Of a DNA stretch of 64,000 bases, positions 1 to 11,039 are shown piece after piece. This stretch comes from Dasypus novemcinctus (Eukaryota > Chordata > Mammalia > Cingulata > Dasypodidae). The stretch is taken from assembly GCF_030445035.2 (NCBI RefSeq), contig NC_080689.1:26007278-26071277 (forward strand). The letters run 5' to 3'. Position 1 is the first letter of the stretch. Every line of letters starts with the position of its first letter. The notes beneath the pieces are model-generated. The model was not told the origin of the DNA and searched no databases. It saw nothing but the letters and a program-made list of their open reading frames with translations. The translations under genes and the position numbers were made by a program.

Positions 1-1030
1 TATCACACTGCATTGGACGAAGGATAAGTATGGTTTTGCCAGACTTTGTTAGGGTGTGTGTCTTTGTGTGCTACTGAGTCATGATGGAAAAGGTTTGTTT
101 TTTTTTTTAGCCATGGGTCACAGTCAAAATGTTTTGGAAACTCTGTTTTAAGGAATACTTCTAACCAAACTCCTGACTGTTATAGTTAAATGCTTTTACA
201 GTCTCTGCAGATGCAAAGACTCTACAAAAAATTATTTTGCTATTTTTAATGCAATAAACAAAGTTTTGACACTATTTTAGTCAAGATCCAATTAACTTGA
301 ATGCTCAGGGAATTGAATGTCTTGGTTAATTGAACTCTGCCTTACTGAGGGCAAACTGAAAGTCCTTTATAAGACTTAGTGCCATAGAACATTATGGGCG
401 GAAGAGACCTGGGAAATCATTTTCACCAACTCCCTCCCCCTCCTGTGGGCGGAAGCGGAAGCTGAGGCCCGGGAGCAGGAAGGGGCTTGCGCTACCCCTG
501 GGGGCGGCCGCCCAGGCCCACAAACGGCCCGCTCGGATCTTCTATGAGATTGTGCTGAATTTGAATGAAGTCATCCATAGCGTTTGGGGCTGCTCTTTAC
601 ATTAAAGCCCAGTTTTCAGCTTGTCTATTGCCATTTTCTTTCCTCATAGGTCATCAGTGGAGTTTGTTTTACTGAATTTAGAGCAAACACCAAAGATCTG
701 CCTCAAAAGGTTGGAGTGGTCAAGACTCAATCACTCTCTCTCTCTCTCTGATTTATTAGAATTTCTCTTTCTCTTTGTTTGCTCCGAATATTATTGGTAT
801 TCCAGACACGTATTTTTTAAAAATATATTTGTTATATTGCCTGAGCTGAGAGGGGCTCTTTTCTTCCTTTGAACTTTCTAAGCCATCCCTATTACCACAG
901 TTTGCTACTCTTCCTTCATGAATTGTTTAATTAGTTCCATCACTTAGACAATAAATCCCAGGAAAACAAAATGCTTAGCACTGGCCTCCAGTGACACGTG
1001 CTGTTCTTGGTGGACATTGATTCATTGGAC
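1..1030. other. No gene recognised
   Basis: AT-rich unique-looking sequence. A GC-rich patch near 390-535 (containing 'aagctgaggcccgggag') weakly resembles an old MIR/L2-class relic but is too diverged to assign. A short CT run lies at about 736-750. I see no convincing exon. Confidence 0.4.
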
Positions 1031-1389
1031 GCATGTCTACGCACACTCACTGCGTGCCAGGCACCGTACTAACTGAACCAGGCAAGAGGGAGGCAGCAGG
1101 GAGCAGGGCGGACGACATCCCTGCCCTTACAAAGCTCGCATTCTAACAGGGGGAGCTGGACAGTAAACCAACCAACAAGTAAATATAGGGCATGTCAGAT
1201 GGTGCTCAGGGCTAAAGAGGAACAAAAGCGGGACGTGGGGGAAGAGAGGGGGCGGGGCGTGGAGTGGTTGCCAGTCAGGAGACAGAGGCCCGGAGGAGGC
1301 CCGGGAGTGAGGCATGTCACCGAGAGCACCCCCGCCAGACAAAATGGCATTTCTAAGAGTCAGGCTACAAATACCTTCCATTAAGTATC
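1031..1389 (-). mobile_element. L2 LINE 3' end relic
   Basis: Read on the plus strand it has the order typical of a reverse-oriented L2 3' end: 'gtgccaggcaccgtact', then 'catccctgcccttacaaagc', then a stretch like 'acagtaaaccaaccaacaag'. It is old and diverged. The LTR at about 1,390 interrupts or abuts it. The right edge is uncertain. Confidence 0.6.
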
Positions 1390-2036
1390 CATGAAGTCTG
1401 ACCCGTTCAGTCCTCCTTAGCAGTGATATAGTCCTCAAGCTTATAATGTTGATACAGGGTGTTAGAGGCTTGCAATAATTAACAAGCTGTAGCTCAGTTT
1501 CCCCTGACACGCACTGGGAAAAGGCTAACCCCATCCCCCATAAGCCTACGCGGCTAAGGGCACGGACTTCCCCACAGGTTAAACAAATCACATAGAGATG
1601 GGAGTAAAGGGAAATGGAAACCTTCCCTACCTGCATATCACGGGGAGATAAAATCCCTACAGAACAAAGAAACATCTGCTCCTGCGGCATGCCAAGAAAC
1701 CATAACTCCCTAACCCACTATCTTCTAGTCACTATCAGGGCAAGTTTTCATCTCTAGGGCTTCCTATTGGTCCCTGCCCCTCACTCAGGCCCTCAACCCC
1801 CTCCCACCAACTATCATTTCCCCGCCTAGGAAAGTTCTGTATAAATTCAAATCCCCCCTTCCAGGAGTGGGCTGAAGTCTCTCTCACACCCCCACCATGC
1901 TGGTGGGGGGGGCTGAAGTCTGTTCTTCAGACCCCTTCTGTTGGAAGAGCTTCCCAATAAATTCTTCTTCTGCCTGTGGTCAGTCAGTCTCCATATCCCA
2001 GTGAACGCCGTTTTTCTCCAACACAGGGATAAGACA
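1390..2036 (+). mobile_element. Solo LTR of an endogenous retrovirus (ERV1-like)
   Basis: This non-coding block has the architecture of a retroviral LTR: a C/A-rich U3, a TATA-type box (tataaat, 1840-1846), a polyadenylation signal (aataaa, 1956-1961) followed by a T/GT-rich stretch, and an end in 'ctccaaca'. No gag, pol or env reading frame flanks it, so it is probably a solo LTR left by recombination. I could not find the target-site duplication, so the start is approximate. Class I assignment rests only on general composition. Confidence 0.55.
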
Positions 2037-2930
2037 AATTGCATGGGTTCAACGAGCATATGTACCAAGTGCCAGGAAATCCATGATGACAGATACATGT
2101 GATCCCTGCCCTCAAGGTTAGCGGCCAACAGAAAACCCCTCTCCAGGTGGTCAGTGCTGTGATCACAGTAAGTACGTTGCAAAGGAGGGAGGTAACACCA
2201 TGAAAGTCTTCCTGGAATGGAAGTTAATCATGGGAGGAGAGGGAATTCCAAGCAGAGGAAATAGCAGGCATAAAGGCACAGAAGTAAGAGAGGATAGGAT
2301 GGTGCATTCCAGGATCCTCAAGTTCTCTGGTACAGTTGGAGGTTAGGAGTCACATGGGCGATTCTCACTAACTCACTAAAAGATGCTTTTAAAATCTTTC
2401 CTGGTTACAACCAAAAAAAAAAAAAGGGGGGGGGGCTCTCAAGAGGTAGGTAGATAAGAGCCACATCATAAAATCACAAATTTTAACACTTTAAACAGTA
2501 TAAACAGAAGACTAGTATGATCGGCTTCGCCATTTATGAAGATTGCTTTGGGGCACAGAGGATGCATGAAAAAGGGGGAACCTGGAGGCAGGAGAACCAG
2601 TGAGGAGTCCCATAGATTCAGAGTGATGTGGGCAGGAAACGTCCACCACCTGCTCTAAGGGATGGCAGAAGCCTGGAGGGAGTGGGATGAATTTGAAGGC
2701 TCTTGAGAAGATAGGATTGCCGCAGATTGGTGATGGATTAGATATTGGGGCAGAAGGTACAAGTTTAGGGGAAAGGGGAATTTGTCCTTCAAAGAAGACA
2801 TGAGAAGATAAATACTAGGTTTTGCAGACTGAAATATGTTGTATAATGACACTGTTATCATAAAGCAAGGACTACGATTTCCACAGATATTAGCCAATTC
2901 AAGGAAACCATTTGGATTAGTAGACGCCAA
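2037..2930 (-). mobile_element. L2-type LINE relic
   Basis: Plus-strand landmarks follow the order of a reverse L2: 'atccctgccctcaagg' (2102), 'ggaattccaagcagaggaaa' (about 2244), 'caggcataaaggcacagaag' (about 2264), 'ctggaggcaggagaaccagt' (about 2582) and a distal 'ggtgatggattagatattgg' block. It contains an A13 then G10 run at 2413-2435. The family call is from memory and divergence is high. Confidence 0.45.
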
Positions 2931-3170
2931 CTGCAGAATATCAAAAGATACAAGATAAGATATGAAAGAATGTGGCTAAGTCTTCAAAAACCATGCCAGG
3001 ATTAACACTCCAGATGAGCGGCCCTGCCTTCCCTGGAAGTTAGACATTTATTCCTACCGGAGCTGCCACTGCTAAGAACTATTTGTGCTTTTTGGAGGGA
3101 CCTCCCTTTGTGACCATATCCCCAAAGTTATAAAATACTCATTCTTTTAGGCAAAATTTGAGTTTTAGAA
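2931..3170. other. Unassigned intergenic sequence
   Basis: No repeat landmark or exon-like signal recognised. Confidence 0.3.
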
Positions 3171-3420
3171 AAGATTAAACAATCATTTTCTGTAAGCAGA
3201 TCAGTGGTTGCCTGGGTCAGGGCAGATGGGGGAATGGGGTAGAAGGGATGGATAACAAAGGGGGCCGAGAAAATCTTTGGGGCGTGTGATGGATATGTTC
3301 ATTATCTTGATTGTGGTAATGGTTTTGTGGATGATACATATGTCAAAACTCATCAAACTGCACTTTAAATATACGCAGTTTATTGCATTTCAATTTTACC
3401 TCAACAAATTGCTTTTTAAG
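3171..3420 (+). mobile_element. L1 3' UTR fragment (old L1M type)
   Basis: It contains the classic older-L1 3' UTR run: 'gatcagtggttgcctgggtc', a G-rich stretch, 'gtaatggttttgtggatgat', then 'aaactcatcaaactgcactt' and 'ttttacctcaacaaattgc'. The DAS-SINE that follows is inserted at its very 3' end. Confidence 0.75.
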
Positions 3421-4321
3421 AAGTTATTTGCGGGAAGCAGATGTGGCTCCAGTGATAGGGCCTCTGCCTGCTATATGGGAGGGCCCAGATTCAATCCCTG
3501 GGGTCTTATGGTGAAAAAGAAGAAGAGAAAGCATGCCTACGTGGTGAGCTGGTGCCTGCGTGGCGAGCTGAGAGGCTGTGTGGTAAGCCAACCACCTGTG
3601 CGGCGAGCTGAGTGCCGGTGCGATGCGCCTAGCACACATGCAGTGAGCCACATGCTCACGAGTGCCCACATGGCGAGCCGAGTGCCCATGTGGCAAGCCG
3701 AGTGCATGCATGGGTGCCTATGCGGCAAGCCAGTGCCTGTGCAGCGAGCCTAGTGCCTGTGTCAGTGCCTGCATGGTGAGCCAAGTGCCATGTGGGAGCC
3801 AAGTGCCCACACAGTGAGCCAAGTGCCAGCGCAAGTACCTGCATGCCCAAGCCAAGTGCCCACGCGGTGAGCCGAAGGCCTGTGCATGTGCTCACATGGC
3901 GAGCTGCGTGTCCATGTGGCGAGCCGCCTGCCTGCACGGTGAGCCTGCACAAGTGCCCGCATGGCAAGCCAAGTACCTGCGCGAGTGCCCACATGGCAAA
4001 CAAGTGCCCATGCAGTGAGCTGAGTGCCTGTGCGGTGAGCCAGTGCCCACGCAAGTTAGTCACAGAGCAAGATGATGTCACAACAAAAGAAAGACGAAAG
4101 GGAGAGTCAAGGTGAAGCACAGCAGAGACCAGGAACTAAGGAGGCACAATTGATAGGGAACCTCTCTCCACTTCAGAAGTCCCCAGGATTGAATTCCAGT
4201 GAATCTAGAGGAGAAAGACGAGAAGAGAAGACAAAAAGAGAAATTGGTACAGAAGATCACATAGTGAATGGACACAGACAGCAAAAACAGCAGGGGGGGG
4301 GAGGGGAAAAAAGTTATTTGC
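3421..4321 (+). mobile_element. DAS-type SINE with expanded internal minisatellite, flanked by TSDs
   Basis: The retroposon lies between perfect 11-bp duplications 'aagttatttgc' (3421-3431 and 4311-4321). Its head (3432-3510) is tRNA-derived with an 'agattcaatccc' B-box region. Its tail (4055-4310) has the usual 'acagagcaagatgatgtcac' region, a second degenerate tRNA-like monomer ('caattgatagggaacctctc') and a G-rich end. Between them, about 3,540-4,050 is filled by many diverged ~20-bp units. Ordinary dimeric copies in this window are about 400 bp, so this one is more than twice the normal length. Several chance ORFs run through the tandem units; none looks like a protein gene. Confidence 0.85.
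3540..4050 (+). repeat. Minisatellite, ~20-bp unit, inside the SINE
   Basis: Roughly 20-25 imperfect units near the consensus ggcgagccgagtgcccatgt, with some longer (~30-32 bp) variants that insert an extra 'gcatgcccaag'/'cgcgagtgcccacat' module. The seed appears to be the 'ggcaagctggcccacac' segment seen once or twice in the normal dimeric SINE at 8,046-8,075. Units differ from each other by many substitutions, so the expansion is not very recent. Confidence 0.8.
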
Positions 4322-5090
4322 AGCAAATTCTAGTGATTAAGATTCATCATCAAGCTGAGGAATTCCTCTTTTTAGTAAAAAATGAAAACTTAAGAAAAAT
4401 TTTTGTGTGTGTCCCCCAAACTGACTTGAAGGCAAGTCTCAATTTCAGGTTGTAGTTTTTCATATGAGACCCTGGTAGACTCACCTAAACAAGTGAGGCT
4501 CCCCATTGTAAGACAAGCCTCATGCGGGCATATACATTCCAGAGTGTTTGTTTTTAAACTCTGAAGGTATGCCCTATAATCCCAATTAGAATCCAATAAC
4601 TTGGTGTCTTCAGGTCCTTCACTCTTTCTGCAAGGGCCAGTGCTCCAGGTCTCAGATTACACATCCATGAATGTGCTTTCCCCTTGGCTTAGCTCATCAG
4701 GATAAGGGATTGGATAAGAATAAGCATCTTTGCTTTCACTAGCTGGGGTTTGGGTTTCCAACAGCCAAGGCCATCATTACAGAGTTGGAACCGCAGAAAG
4801 TTGTCTTTGCCCCCAAAATGTTGTCCTCTGGCATTTGCCAAACCTAGAAGTCTGCCATTACAAGAGTCCTTCCTTTTCGAGTTAAACATTCCATTCCCAT
4901 AGAATCCTTCTGAAAAGGTGATCCTGGAGGGTTGCCTGGATGGTGAGCCAAAGAGGAGAGACTGGAGGTAGCTAGGGGTCACCTTGAGGACACTGTGACA
5001 TCAAAGGGAAGAAGCCACCAGTGGAGAAGAGTACAGAGAGGGGAGAGAAAATGTTACAAAGGGTCTGAAAGAAAGCTACTTCCCATTTCC
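4322..5090. other. No gene recognised
   Basis: Unique-looking sequence with short chance ORFs on both strands; no motif, splice context or repeat that I can assign. Confidence 0.3.
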
Positions 5091-5200
5091 TTACTTGCTT
5101 ATTTATTCATTCAAAAAACATTTGTTGAGCATCCACCTACCCACCATATAGCTATTTCTGGGCTTACTACTAAGCATAGCTATATGAAACAGGAAGCTTA
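5091..5200 (-). mobile_element. Short L2/MIR 3' end relic
   Basis: 'tttattcattcaaaaaacat' followed by 'ttgttgagcatccacctac' is the reverse complement of the typical tail of L2/MIR elements. Confidence 0.4.
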
Positions 5201-6590
5201 GCAAAGTTTTGACAGGCAAGCTGAAATGGCACTCCATCACACACCGACAGCAAGAGGGTCAGCCTTTGGTCCCACAGTAACTCGGGGAGGCCACGTGTTC
5301 GTATCACAACTTCAACAGCAGTTTGAAATTCAGTGAGGCAGAGTATTGACCAATGGAAGTTTCAGGGAAGTGGTAAAAACATGAATGCAAAGCAGGTGGG
5401 AATAATATTAAAATAGCCATCTAAAAATAGTGTAATTACATCCAGCGGCCAAACCCTATTAGGTTTCACATTCATTTGGGCTCACAGTTTGTAGCCTCCT
5501 TCGTGGGGCCAAGCCTGGGAGGAAAAAGGGGTCCCCTCCATGCTCTTTGTACTCAACCATGCACTGACCCATCACCCAAACCTGAGCCCGAGAACTGAGT
5601 TTCAGAGACCGGAAAGGATTAACCGTGGTTGCTGTTGGGAATTGAAAAAGGGTTTGGGAGAGCTTTAAAAGGGAAGTTAGTAAAGATTTACAAGACTGAA
5701 AAGGAATAAAGTTAGAACCCCCAAGTGAGGTCAGCCAGAACATTCCCAAACATATTCTGGGCAGGCCCTCGTGCACTAGGCCCACGTGACAGCCAGAACG
5801 AAGCGAGGCCCCAAGGGTGGAGAAGCTCAGATCGCACTCACCTGTGACCCGGGGCCGGGGTCCTGAGAGACAAAATCCACCCTCAGAGCTTATTCATGGG
5901 CCTGGCAAAGGCACAGCTTCTTGGGAAATCCTCCCGTTGAGGGGAGGTAGATGGGGACGGAGGCCACAGAAGAGATTACGGTTGACAAGCGTCATAGTTC
6001 CAGCCACCCACAGGCCTTCAAAGGGAATGGCCCCATGGAAAAGGGCCGGGCCCAGAATCCCGGGGCTCATGCCCTCTGACCCTGCCCCCTTCCCATCCCC
6101 TCCACACTCCACCATAGTGGGGCCTGCATGCAAAGATGCCTGGGCCACTCGGCTTCTCCCTTGTGGTGACAATGCAGTTTGTGAAGCAGCCTCGCACGTC
6201 TGGCCACGGCTGTGAAATCGTTTCATTTCTCACCTCTTGCTGTTTTCACCCCTGCTCTGTTGACTCTTCCCTTCTACTGGCAACTTAGAGGAAGCCACAT
6301 AGGCCTTGAGTGGCCAAAGGCGAGAGAGTGATTAGGGAGAGAAACGACGAGAAAATCGGGGAAGCAGGATGGAAAGGAGCAGACACAGAGTGCAGCCAGC
6401 TCATGGGGAGGAGCGGGGGACCAGCAGTCAGCCAGGCCTGCCCCCGGGGCCAGAGGGGGCGGGAGCCTGCAGGCCCTCCTCCAGGAGGCCCACCTGTTCT
6501 GGCTCCGTGTGGGTCTGTGAGCTGCTCCTCTGGCTCTGCCTGGATACTTACCCCAGATCCCCCCAAAACTATCTCTGTATATTTTTTTAA
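5201..6590. other. No gene recognised; moderately GC-rich
   Basis: The 5,760-6,560 part is GC-richer than its surroundings and carries overlapping ORFs of 100-140 codons on both strands (for example 5,817-6,215 plus and 6,274-6,699 minus). None has a recognisable domain. Overlapping frames of similar length on both strands are expected by chance at this base composition. Confidence 0.3.
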
Positions 6591-6599
6591 AATCAGCTT

Positions 6600-6800
6600 G
6601 CCAAAGCTCTGAGGTAGCAATGTGGTATAGCAGAAATAAAAGTGGAGCAGGGATTATAAAACCTGTCCCTCCCTTAATTAGCTGTGTGAGATTGGCCAAG
6701 TAATTTAATGTCTATGTCCTAGATTTCTCATCAGAAATGCAGGACTAATAATATTTGTCCTACCTTCCTTGAAGATCACATGGGGAAATGCACGCAGAGG
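6600..6800 (+). mobile_element. MIR SINE
   Basis: It shows the MIR core order: 'gtggtatagcag', 'ttagctgtgtgagattggcc', 'aagtaatttaatgtctatg', 'agatttctcatcagaaatgc', then 'aataatatttgtcctacctt'. Confidence 0.75.
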
Positions 6801-7062
6801 CCTTGGGAAAGCATGTGTAAGAGTGATCTCGTTTCATGGTATGTAAATGAGGAGGGGGTGCCAGGGGCCAGCCCCGGTCAACCAGCAAAGGAGTCACTGC
6901 CACCCACCCTCTGTCAAACGTCATGTCCTCAGCACCAAGGAAACCAGAAGGATACTAGATTAATGTCTGAGTGCTCCCCCAAAAGTGAAGGCTGTGGCTT
7001 CCTCCTACACCAAGAGCACTTGCAGAGGCAGAATTGGATTTTGTCCTGCCCTCCACCTCCAT

Positions 7063-7128
7063 TCTCTCTCTCCCTCTCTCTTTCTCTCTCTCTCTCTCTG
7101 TGCGCAAGCATGTGTGTGTGCGTGTGTG
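7063..7128. repeat. (TC)n then (TG)n microsatellite
   Basis: CT-dinucleotide run at about 7,063-7,100 followed by interrupted TG repeats at 7,110-7,128. A Ser/Leu-rich ORF across it is a repeat artefact. Confidence 0.9.
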
Positions 7129-7940
7129 TCTGTTTCTCTCTCAGAACTGTGCATTCTCTCTCAACCTTGGCTTATGTCCCCAGGCTTATTGTCACACTCC
7201 GCGGCTTCAGAGCCACAGAGCACATTTTCCCCCAACCCCATCCAAAGGCAGGAGGAGAGATTTTTCATAAAAGTCCCTTTTTATTAAGGCAGACAACTTT
7301 TCCATGACCCTTCCCTTTCTCACATATGCACACGCACACGCCTGACCTGGACCCAGGCGCAGAAGAGGCTGGAAGGAAGAAGTGTGGTTGGGGTGGGAGG
7401 GTGGGAAAAATACAGCTGGAGGGTTGGCACAGGGTTTGGATGCCAGAATGGAGTTCATTCTTGTTAAATTGAGCAGAAGGAAATTGTTTGAGGGGTTAAT
7501 TGGCCTAAAAAAAGGTGGAGGACTGAAGAAGCAGACTCTAGGTCGAGCTTTCAACAGTTTTAACGCTTCCCTGCAGAACTGGGTCACCAAGGGAGCTGCT
7601 GCTTGTGTGTGATCAGGAAAGCTGAAGGCTCCAGGGCCACAAGGCCACTGCCACGGCCTGGAACCCACCAGCGCTGCTACAGCTCCGACTAACGTGTCTG
7701 TTGTGGCCTGCCCAGCACAGCCATGCCCCACCTGCTTCTTCACACCCACAAGGCTAGGCACTGGACCTAGAGCTGTGCCAACGTGGCTACAGAAAACCAA
7801 ACACCTCCCCAACTGAATTTGCAGGTAGGATCTTGACCCCACCTCAATTCAGCTCTTCAAGCCTCCTAGGAGACCAAGTCTCTAGGAGAGCGTCTGATGG
7901 GCAGAATCAAATCGCTGCAAAATATTAGCTATAAGAGAGT
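7129..7940. other. No gene recognised
   Basis: A minus-strand ORF of 211 codons (7,207-7,842) is the longest in this part, but its composition is low-complexity and I recognise no domain. No repeat assigned. Confidence 0.3.
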
Positions 7941-7945
7941 ATGGG

Positions 7946-8355
7946 AGAGAAGCGGATGTGGCTCAAGCAATTGGGCTCCCATCTACCATACAGGAGGTCC
8001 AGGGCTCAATCCGGGGCCTCCTGGTGAAGGCAAGCTGGTCCATGTGGCAAGCTGGCCCACACGGTGTGCTGTCCCATGCAGGAGTGCTGGCCCATGTAGA
8101 GAGCTGACACAGCAAGATGATACAACAAAAAGAGACACAGGGGAGAGACAATAAGAGACACAGCAGAGCAGGGAACTGAGGTGGCACAAGAGAATGATCT
8201 TCTTTCTCCCACTCTGGAAGGTCCCAGGATTGGTTCCCGGAGCTGCCTAATAAGAATACAAGTAGACACAGAAGAACACACAGCAAATGTACACAGAGAG
8301 CAGACAACGAGGAGTGGGGGGGGGAGAGAAATAAATAAATATATCTTTAAAAAAA
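7946..8355 (+). mobile_element. Dimeric DAS-type SINE
   Basis: Two tRNA-like monomers are visible: 'agcggatgtggctcaagcaa' at 7,951 with 'gggctcaatcc', and a second 'gaggtggcacaagagaatga' near 8,179 with 'ggattggttccc'. Between them is the 'gagagctgacacagcaagat' linker. The G-rich tract and 'aaataaataaata' tail end the element. Flanks 'agagagtatggga' and 'agagagtaggga' look like an imperfect target duplication. This is the normal-length counterpart of the expanded copy at 3,421. Confidence 0.8.
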
Positions 8356-8399
8356 GAGAGAGAGAGAGAGTAGGGAAATGTAATTGTTAGCTCTCAATC

Positions 8400-8511
8400 C
8401 CTTGCACACAGGAAAAGGATGGGAGATAAGGAGTTTCAATCCTACCAACTCCACCATAGCATCAAATGAGATCAACCACACTCTCTTGCCCTTCTGATCA
8501 CAGATTCTGGT
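8400..8511. other. Unassigned spacer
   Basis: Nothing recognised. Confidence 0.3.
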
Positions 8512-8990
8512 TTGAATTTAGGGTATCCGCCTCTTTACTCTCAGTTCTTATGCTTGGAGAAAGAGGGGAGGAAGTCCATCCCTGACCCCAGGGTGCCACA
8601 CATGACAATCAGCACATCTCATTCCCTTGGTCACAGCCACTGGCTCGGGCAGACACGTGACTTAGGGCTGTACAGAGCAAACCAGGACTTTCGTCCAAGC
8701 TCCTGGCAAAAAGGCTTGCTCCTTCCAGCTGAGCATCTTACCACATCCATCATCCACTGTGAGAGAAGAGCCTATCTAGAAACGAAGTCAAGTGAGGTGA
8801 GGCAAAGCCAAGAGCCAGGAGAAGCTTGAATCTGATGGCATTTTTGAACTCCTGAGTGCAGCCGTTCCTGAAACCATCTGGGCTTTTCAGATTCAGGAGC
8901 CAATATATTCTCTTGTTTAAGCCAATTTGAATTGCCATTTGAAGAAAAACCAATACAGAAATGTTATCACAGAACTGCTCTGGTCATTTC
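8512..8990 (+). mobile_element. Ancient interspersed repeat, family not named
   Basis: The end block 'ttttcagattcaggagccaa', 'tatattctcttgtttaagcc', 'aatttgaattgccatttg' is a widely repeated mammalian sequence that I associate with the 3' part of an old LTR or DNA element. I cannot name the family. No protein evidence. Confidence 0.35.
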
Positions 8991-9380
8991 CCTGAACATG
9001 ACGTTGCCGCTAGCTTATTGAGATCAGTCACCCAGCTTCTCAGGAGTTAAATACTCACACAACTGTGGACTGGACTGACTAGAAAAAGTCCAGAGACAAT
9101 GGAGAGATGTGACCAGCTGGAGCAAGAGCTGCAGCTTGAACAGCTGTGGCCCTTTGTTTTTTACATAGGTATAAAAACCACACATGATGCTGAATTGCCA
9201 ATGGGCTGGGAATTTGTTCATTTTGCTAAGAGGTTACAGCGGACTTCTTAACATTTTCTTTGGGGATCCCACAATCATACCCAATTTAAGAGTAATAATA
9301 ATATCAGGAGGTATTGTTATATTTTTAAAATCTATTTTCAAGTTTGCATTTTTTTAATTAACAAACATTTTCTTTCTTTT
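8991..9380. other. Unassigned, AT-rich
   Basis: No gene or clear repeat; ends in a T-rich stretch that begins the SINE below. Confidence 0.3.
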
Positions 9381-9575
9381 TTTTCAGAGGTACTGGGGAT
9401 TGAACCAAGGACCTCATATGTGGGAAGCAGGCACTCAACCACTAAGTTATATCTGCTTCCCAATGAGACTTGGTTTGTTTGTTTTGTTTTGTTTTTAGGA
9501 GGCACCAGGGATCAAACCCAGGACCTCGTACATGGGAAGCAGCCAGTCAACCACTTGAGCTACATCATTTCCCCT
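9381..9575 (-). mobile_element. Tandem pair of short tRNA-derived SINE monomers
   Basis: Two ~77-bp monomers in the same orientation (about 9,386-9,461 and 9,497-9,573). On the minus strand each starts near 'gggaagcagatatagct', has a 'gggtttgatcc'-type B box and ends in 'acctcc' plus a (CAAAA)n tail. The T-rich tail lies left of each monomer on the plus strand. The second is separated from the first by its own tail, as expected for a dimeric SINE. Confidence 0.7.
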
Positions 9576-10329
9576 TATTCTTTTAATCAAACTAATTAAT
9601 AAGACGAATACATTTGGTCTTCCTGCCTAATATTTTACACATATGAACTACCCACCATGTTCTAGTTGTTTTCTTTTTAACCAAAGCCTCAAGGAAAAGA
9701 GAAAAGAGGCCCAACGAATCCGCCAGTCTTCAGCCTTCAGCTCTCAGCAGGCAGGGGCACGGGGCGTCAGTGCATGGTGGAGCCTGTGAGTAGCATCAAG
9801 ATCCCCCTTGGGGAATGAAAACTTATTCCCCCAGATGCTAGGAAGGTTGTCAGCTGACAGGTCTCAGCTGTCAACCCTCTTCGGGGATTATCTTGGTTGA
9901 AGAAAGTGCCTCACCCAAGGCCGCTCCTCCTTCCAAGGGCAACTCATATGCAGTGATTGATCAGGGCAGGGGAAAGAGGCCAGGCTCCTCTCCCAGACTG
10001 GGGACAAGGGCGAGGCCCCCTCAGCTCCAGAGCTCCCTGTGGGCTGGCGGAGGCCTTCCTCGGGCCACTTTTGCAGCTCAGCTTCCCTCACTGGCCTCTT
10101 CAGCTCCCACCTCACATGTGGCCATCCCACCTCACATGAACGCCCTGTGAGCCGATCTCCACCTGAGAGTCTGCTTCCAGGGACCCCACTTTTCAATGAT
10201 ACAGTAAAGACAGGAGTTCCTGGACTCTGGGATTTAACCAGATATAACAGAAAAATATTCCAGACTAATCGACATATCGCTCCCCAGTGGCTATTCCTGC
10301 TGCCCCTCACCCCACCCCATCTGCGTGTG
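9576..10329. other. No gene recognised
   Basis: ORFs on both strands around 9,890-10,310 overlap each other and show no domain. No repeat assigned. Confidence 0.3.
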
Positions 10330-10570
10330 GAAATAAAATCATCCCTCAGGGCCCAGCTTCACAGCCCACCTGCTCCGTGAAACCTCCTCTGAGCCCCCCA
10401 GCAGCCGTGATCTCTCTCCTCAACTCCCACGGCATCTGGTGGCTTTGGGGATGCATCTCTCTTTGTGTTGTCAAAGTTTTGTGTTTCCAGGGTCTGCTGC
10501 AACCTCCCCGACTCTTTGAAATTAGTAAGTAGCTCCCCTTCATCCAGTTCCTCATCTTTAAAATGGGACA
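10330..10570 (+). mobile_element. Probable L2 LINE 3' relic
   Basis: 'agggcccagcttcacagccc', 'ctccgtgaaacctcctctga' and the later 'ttcctcatctttaaaatggg' recall L2/MIR 3' material, at low similarity. Confidence 0.35.
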
Positions 10571-11039
10571 TATGAGGAAGCGAGCAATCAGGTCAAAAGC
10601 ACCTGGCGGACACCTAAGCTGCAGAGGAAGCCACTGTGCTCGCATCTGCCTCATTCCCCCAGGGACAGGTGCAGGAACACTGGGGATTTTGCCCTTCCTC
10701 TGCTCTTTCAGGGAACCAGCTCCCTTCTGGACACCTCCGCTTCCGCGTCTGGCTTCCTCAGGGGCTGTGCGACGCTCACCGCTGTCCTCCAGGTGGGCTC
10801 CACGACCAGCAAACAGGAGCGGTAACACCTTGTGTAGCTTTAAGGAGACAGAGGACTGGCGCGGGCACTCCTAAGTGCTTGCCCTAGAACACAGAAATCT
10901 CCGTCTATTTTTAGGATCAGAGTTAATTTTCTGGCTTGGTATGAGCAGCCAGGAAGAGGGTGTAGTTAAAACTAGATTGTTTTCCCGTAATTGTTTATTT
11001 GGAGGCAAATTCAAGGAGCTGTATGAATTAGAAGACGAA
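10571..11039. other. No gene recognised
   Basis: No supported feature; chance ORFs on both strands. Confidence 0.3.

Noticed and set aside
3540..4050. Regular ~20-30 bp units considered as a CRISPR-like array
   Set aside because: Units are diverged, contiguous without unique spacers, and lie inside a SINE in a mammalian genome.
5817..6226. Opposing 100+ codon ORFs as a possible exon
   Set aside because: Overlapping frames on both strands in GC-rich DNA, with no domain, polyadenylation signal or convincing splice sites.
7207..7842. 211-codon minus ORF
   Set aside because: Low-complexity composition, no domain recognised, and part of the opposite strand is open too.
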